A stretch of DNA of 10,010 nt from Alphaproteobacteria bacterium UBA6544 (GTDB lineage Bacteria > Pseudomonadota > Alphaproteobacteria > UBA8366). The number at the start of each line of letters is the position of its first letter. The first letter of the stretch is position 1. This document shows, piece after piece, positions 7,567 to 10,010 of the stretch. Below the pieces are notes generated by a model that was not told where the DNA came from, did not search any database, and worked only from the letters and a program-made list of their open reading frames with translations. The stretch spans positions 1 to 10,010 of the forward strand of contig DJKK01000316.1 of assembly GCA_002434595.1 (NCBI GenBank), given 5' to 3'. The position numbers and the translations under genes were made by a program.

Positions 7567-7659
7567 CACCTTGACCGTCCCTACCTTGCCTTAGAGCCAA
7601 TTGCCTAGGATTTGGTGGACGGTTGCGGCAGGAGCGCCTTGTTATGTTCGCTCACAAGG

Positions 7660-7673
7660 GAGCCGATCGGCTC
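7660..7673. promoter_or_regulatory. Perfect 14 bp palindrome, candidate operator
   Basis: GAGCCGATCGGCTC is fully self-complementary with no spacer, in the middle of the divergent region. A spacerless palindrome of this size suits a dimeric regulator better than an RNA hairpin. No cognate regulator gene lies in the window. Confidence 0.35.
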
Positions 7674-7683
7674 TCGCTATTCA

Positions 7684-7872
7684 TCAGAAACAGACGAAAG
7701 ACATGCTCATCGTGTCGAGGAACATGATGAGATACGAATCTGCCACATGTTGGAATAAATAGCGGCCCGCGGCACGTGCCTGGTCAGATATGGCCATCAG
7801 GAGCACTACGACGAGTAGCGTGCCGGCAACTGCTGACTCAGGCGTCCTTAATTTGAGAATTAACCACATCAT
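7684..7872 (-). CDS. Possible 62-residue single-TM small protein
   Basis: Starting from the tandem ATG ATG at 7872, the minus strand encodes MMWLILKLRTPESAVAGTLL and onward. There is one clear hydrophobic segment (AVAGTLLVVVLLMAIS, about residues 15-30), a basic patch and a second amphipathic hydrophobic stretch (YLIMFLDTMSMSFVCF) at the end. No Shine-Dalgarno precedes the ATGs (acttcaccc), which argues against it. The frame runs on upstream into the antisense of the TPR gene without a better start. No family is recognised. It could be a small membrane protein, a remnant of a permease-like gene, or chance. Confidence 0.2.
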   Translation of the reverse strand: MMWLILKLRTPESAVAGTLLVVVLLMAISDQARAAGRYLFQHVADSYLIMFLDTMSMSFVCF

Positions 7873-7917
7873 GGGTGAAGTTTCGCATGTTTCGCGGGCA
7901 ACGGCAATTTGATCGCC

Positions 7918-7946
7918 GTGACAGTGTTTACGTCCGCTGGTAGTGT
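7918..7946 (+). promoter_or_regulatory. Candidate promoter for the TPR-cupin genes
   Basis: GTGACA (7918-7923) and TAGTGT (7941-7946) are separated by exactly 17 bases, resembling a -35/-10 pair with imperfect consensus. The predicted transcript would begin near 7953, just at the ribosome binding site, giving a very short leader. Confidence 0.3.
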
Positions 7947-7952
7947 CCGGCA

Positions 7953-7959
7953 AGAGGAG
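7953..7959 (+). promoter_or_regulatory. Ribosome binding site fixing the TPR gene start at 7967
   Basis: AGAGGAG lies seven bases before the ATG at 7967. This rules out the longer in-frame GTG at 7943, which is upstream of this site and has none of its own. Confidence 0.75.
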
Positions 7960-7966
7960 TGAGACG

Positions 7967-9334
7967 ATGGCGGAACGCCAACTTTCAGAGGCCGAGGCCA
8001 GTTTTGTTGCGGGACGCCTGGACGAGGTCGCTGAGATTTGTGGCGACTTGATAACCGCCAACCCCGATTGCCATCAGGCCTTCTACCTCCTCGGCCGGAC
8101 GTGTATGTCGCTCGGCAAGTTCGACGAGGCGCGGGAAATGATCGAACAGGCGACGCGCATTCGCACGGATGCGGCGCCGTACCATGCGGAACTCGGAAAT
8201 CTGCTGGCGTCTTCAGGTCAGCTCGACGCCGCGGCTGCTTCCTATCGGACCGCCATCACTCTTGCGCCAGATTTTGTCGACCCCCGGGTTAATCTTGGAG
8301 CGGCATTGCAGCTTCTCGACCGGAATGACGAAGCATTGGTTGTCTATCGGGAGGCGACCGAACTTGTGCCCGATGCGGCCGCCCTGCATTTCAATCTGGC
8401 TGTGGCATACACGAAGGCGGGTGATGATGCCGCGGCACTCGATGGATACCGCCGCGCCGTCGAACTCGAGCCCGAATGGGCCGACTTGCAACGAAGTTTC
8501 GGCATGGCTTTGCTCGTCGAGGGAAAAATCGGAGCAGCTGAAGCCGCATGTAGAAAAGCAGTCTCATTGGTGCCGGAGGATGCCGAGAATCAAGTTGCCT
8601 TGGCGCGCGTGTTGGTGGCTACTGGTGACAGCCGGGGTGCACTAGCCCTTTGCGACGCCTATTTGGCGTCACATTCCTTTCATGTCGCGGTTTCGGCGTG
8701 CCGCGCTTTGGTTCTCAACGAGGCAGGGTCGCGCGACGTGACGGCACGGTTGCTTGGCCTTGAAACTTATTTGCAGTTGCAGGGTATCGCGCCGCCGTTG
8801 GCGTTCGGATCGATTGCGGAATTTAATCAGGCATTGTCGCGAGAGACGATGGCGCAGTTTACTCCCGAATACGATCCGGCGCTTCGTGTGGTCGAAGGAG
8901 GGCGCCAATCGGGCGAGAGATTTGTCAATCCGGGTGTTGCCATTGCGCTGCTGATGGAGCGTATCGACGAAGCTGTACGAGAATTTGCGAGTGGGTTGGA
9001 TACCTCGGACAGTCACCCGTTTCTCGCGCGCAAACCGCGGAAATGGCGATTGAAGGGCTACTCAACCGAACTTTCCCCAGACGGGCATATCCTCGCCAAC
9101 ATTCGTACTGAGGCTTGGATGAGCGGTCTTTATTTTGCAACTTCGGAAGGTGCGCCTGAGGTAACGCTTGGTGTGCCACCGGCTAGCTGGAATTTCGCGG
9201 CTGACCCAATTTCGCGAACTCTGTACCCCGAGGCCGGCGAGATTCTCCTTTATCCAAGCCACGTTTACTGCGGCGTGAAGGCTGGAAATAACGAAGGGTG
9301 TTTGCTGTACGCTTTTCAAATCGTCAGGGAGTAG
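7967..9334 (+). CDS. TPR protein with C-terminal 2OG-Fe(II) oxygenase-like domain lacking its metal ligands
   Basis: This 455-residue protein has two parts. Residues 2-237 are seven consecutive tetratricopeptide repeats in strict 34-residue phase (2-35, 36-69, 70-103, 104-137, 138-171, 172-205, then 206-237), many ending in the usual A..L.P; such solenoids bind proteins or peptides. A linker is followed by a domain at about 355-455 that resembles the 2OG-FeII_Oxy_5 fold often fused to TPRs: AWMSGLYF (383-390) matches WLSGvYY, and PEAGEILLYPSHVY (421-434) matches the PxxGxLvlFPSwxwH strand. The residues expected to bind iron and 2-oxoglutarate are replaced: N378 and R380 where HxH is usual, C435 for the distal His, C445 for the Arg. 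Hydroxylase activity is therefore unlikely. Start chosen by AGAGGAG. Only five bases separate it from the cupin gene, implying an operon. No signal peptide, so cytoplasmic. Confidence 0.85.
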   Translation: MAERQLSEAEASFVAGRLDEVAEICGDLITANPDCHQAFYLLGRTCMSLGKFDEAREMIEQATRIRTDAAPYHAELGNLLASSGQLDAAAASYRTAITLAPDFVDPRVNLGAALQLLDRNDEALVVYREATELVPDAAALHFNLAVAYTKAGDDAAALDGYRRAVELEPEWADLQRSFGMALLVEGKIGAAEAACRKAVSLVPEDAENQVALARVLVATGDSRGALALCDAYLASHSFHVAVSACRALVLNEAGSRDVTARLLGLETYLQLQGIAPPLAFGSIAEFNQALSRETMAQFTPEYDPALRVVEGGRQSGERFVNPGVAIALLMERIDEAVREFASGLDTSDSHPFLARKPRKWRLKGYSTELSPDGHILANIRTEAWMSGLYFATSEGAPEVTLGVPPASWNFAADPISRTLYPEAGEILLYPSHVYCGVKAGNNEGCLLYAFQIVRE

Positions 9335-9339
9335 GACTG

Positions 9340-9633
9340 ATGGATAAAGAATTGCCGGCGGCCGTGCCGACGGTTCAATTGGACAACGAACGGATGCGGG
9401 TTACGGAATGGCGGTTTGCACCGGGCGCTGCTACCGGCTGGCACCGCCACGAGCACGACTATGTGGTTGTGCCGATGACGACCGGGCGGTTGTTGTTGAA
9501 GGAACCGGAGGGCGAAAGATATGCCGAATTGACAGCGGGTGTCTCATACGGACGGGAAGTCGGTGTGGAGCATAATGTAATCAATGCGAACGAGTCCGAG
9601 TTCGTATTCATCGAAGTTGAGATCAAGCGGTAG
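9340..9633 (+). CDS. Small cupin-domain protein, BauB-like
   Basis: This 97-residue single cupin resembles the family annotated as beta-alanine degradation protein BauB. It opens with TVQLDNERMRVTEWRFAPGA (11-30). Cupin motif 1 is GWHRHEHDYVVVP (33-45), with H35 and H37 and an acidic/His group after them; motif 2 contributes H78 in GVEHNVINAN. These suggest an intact metal site. The ATG at 9340 was chosen because a GGAG lies eight bases upstream and the protein begins at the domain edge; longer in-frame starts would overlap the TPR gene. It lies five bases after the TPR stop, so the two are probably co-transcribed. The catalytic role of BauB-like cupins is not established as far as I know, and no beta-alanine genes are in view. 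Confidence 0.85.
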   Translation: MDKELPAAVPTVQLDNERMRVTEWRFAPGAATGWHRHEHDYVVVPMTTGRLLLKEPEGERYAELTAGVSYGREVGVEHNVINANESEFVFIEVEIKR

Positions 9634-9652
9634 CGTTCGATTTGATGACGCA

Positions 9653-9671
9653 CGCGATACGCGTAATCGCG
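9653..9671. promoter_or_regulatory. Inverted repeat CGCGAT-N7-ATCGCG upstream of pntAA, candidate operator
   Basis: Six-base arms flank ACGCGTA, which itself contains the palindrome ACGCGT. A second small inverted repeat (GCGCG at 9672-9676, CGCGC at 9686-9690) follows directly. The pair lies in the 153 bp cupin-pntAA gap, where a pntAA promoter could sit. There is no T-run, so this is not a standard terminator. Confidence 0.3.
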
Positions 9672-9752
9672 GCGCGACTAATAAACGCGCGTAAATTTGT
9701 TTCCGGGGCGCTTGGCAAGCCTCTGTGTTGTCGGCATTTTGCGCTCAATCCG

Positions 9753-9768
9753 ACCCACGGTAGTGGGT
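9753..9768 (+). promoter_or_regulatory. Small hairpin just upstream of the pntAA ribosome binding site
   Basis: ACCCAC-GGTA-GTGGGT forms a 6 bp stem with a 4-base loop, about five bases before the purine-rich AGGGAAGGAAG that serves pntAA. With no T-tract it is not a terminator; it may influence translation start or mRNA stability. Confidence 0.3.
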
Positions 9769-9786
9769 GTAGAGGGAAGGAAGCCA

Positions 9787-10010
9787 ATGAAAATCGCCAT
9801 TTTCAAGGAACGGCGGCCTCATGAGACGCGTGAAGGGGCTACAGCCGAGGCCGTCAAGAAATTTGCCGATTATCGTGTCGACGCTTGTATCGAGAAGGGC
9901 GCGGGACAAGGATCCAGTATCCTCGATTCGGAGTTCAAAGACGCGGGCGCGAACATCGCGTCATCGGCATCGGTCGCGCTTGATGGTGCGGATATCGTTT
10001 TAAAGGTCCA
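9787..10010 (+). CDS. pntAA: NAD(P) transhydrogenase subunit alpha, N-terminal part (runs off window)
   Basis: The first 74 codons are present. MKIAIFKERRPHETR, then a CIEKGAG motif, then SILDSEFKDAGANI and DGADIVLKV, match the NAD(H)-binding domain I of proton-translocating transhydrogenase alpha subunits (related to alanine dehydrogenase), which passes hydride between NAD and NADP in a membrane complex with PntAB and PntB. The start has a strong purine-rich site (AGGGAAGGAAG, 9773-9783). Several usually conserved positions differ: F6 where a Pro is normal (PKE), EGATAEAV in place of the RVA.TP..V run, and DYR in place of GLG. It is therefore a divergent copy, or a related member of the AlaDh/PNT family. 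Distance from the cupin gene and the intervening inverted repeats suggest its own transcription unit. The partner subunits are beyond the window. Confidence 0.82.
   Translation, partial: MKIAIFKERRPHETREGATAEAVKKFADYRVDACIEKGAGQGSSILDSEFKDAGANIASSASVALDGADIVLKV

Larger units (their letters stand above)
7422..7966. other. 545 bp divergent intergenic region
   Basis: This region separates the leftward hydroxylase/ABC operon from the rightward TPR-cupin-pntAA set and should hold both promoters. Seen here are a GTATC-TTC-GATAC hairpin followed by five Ts (7525-7542), a perfect 14 bp palindrome (7660-7673), a candidate sigma-70 type promoter for the rightward genes (7918-7946), and two doubtful tiny hydrophobic ORFs (7516-7566 plus, 7684-7872 minus). 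No convincing promoter for the leftward operon was found. No tRNA or riboswitch was recognised. Confidence 0.6.

Noticed and set aside
7501..7720. CRISPR array, tRNA or riboswitch in the divergent region
   Set aside because: No regularly spaced repeats, no cloverleaf ending in CCA or T-loop sequence, and no known aptamer core could be found by eye.
7644..7727. 27-codon plus-strand ORF (MFAHKGADRLS...) with a GGAG nine bases upstream
   Set aside because: Arginine- and serine-rich with no recognisable feature, overlaps the palindrome, and is of a length expected by chance.
7943..7966. GTG at 7943 as the start of the TPR protein
   Set aside because: The strong AGAGGAG site lies downstream of this codon and points to the ATG at 7967, which also begins exactly at the first 34-residue repeat.
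7684..8061. Full 125-codon minus-strand frame beginning inside the TPR gene
   Set aside because: Its first half is antisense to the well-supported TPR coding sequence and has no ribosome binding site; only the 7684-7872 part is worth keeping as a doubtful candidate.

Overview
The window looks like a moderately GC-rich Gram-negative chromosome, most likely an alphaproteobacterium. The grounds are an ATPase-first oligopeptide ABC operon with a large YejA-like binding protein, a split-type transhydrogenase alpha subunit (PntAA style), and Shine-Dalgarno-led genes packed with ATGA overlaps. No rRNA, tRNA, CRISPR array, insertion sequence or phage gene was seen. The genus cannot be told from the sequence alone.

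Layout. At the left, a single-domain formyltransferase (20-730, +) runs tail to tail, with no spacer, into a leftward operon. That operon, read from right to left, holds a short HxD-type aspartyl/asparaginyl beta-hydroxylase-like gene that appears to lack its C-terminus (7421-6984). After a 215 bp gap come a tandem double-NBD ABC ATPase (6768-4861), a family 5 periplasmic binding protein (4864-2945), an OppB/DppB-type permease (2898-1900) and an OppC/DppC-type permease (1903-731). Together these four make a complete importer for a peptide-like or related substrate; the actual substrate cannot be read from sequence.

A 545 bp divergent region (7422-7966) separates this from a rightward set. It holds a perfect 14 bp palindrome, a plausible promoter for the rightward genes and two doubtful tiny hydrophobic ORFs. 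The rightward set is a TPR protein with a C-terminal 2OG-Fe(II) oxygenase-like fold (7967-9334), a small BauB-like cupin (9340-9633) and the 5' end of an NAD(P) transhydrogenase alpha subunit, pntAA (9787 to the window end).

Most notable: the TPR protein's oxygenase-like domain has lost every expected iron and 2-oxoglutarate ligand (N, R, C and C where H, H, H and R are expected), so it looks like a pseudoenzyme. Across the divergent region sits the beta-hydroxylase-like protein, which keeps its HxD half-site but stops before the distal histidine. With the adjacent cupin, three double-stranded beta-helix proteins, at least two of them apparently defective, flank one shared control region. Whether they act together or with the importer is inference.
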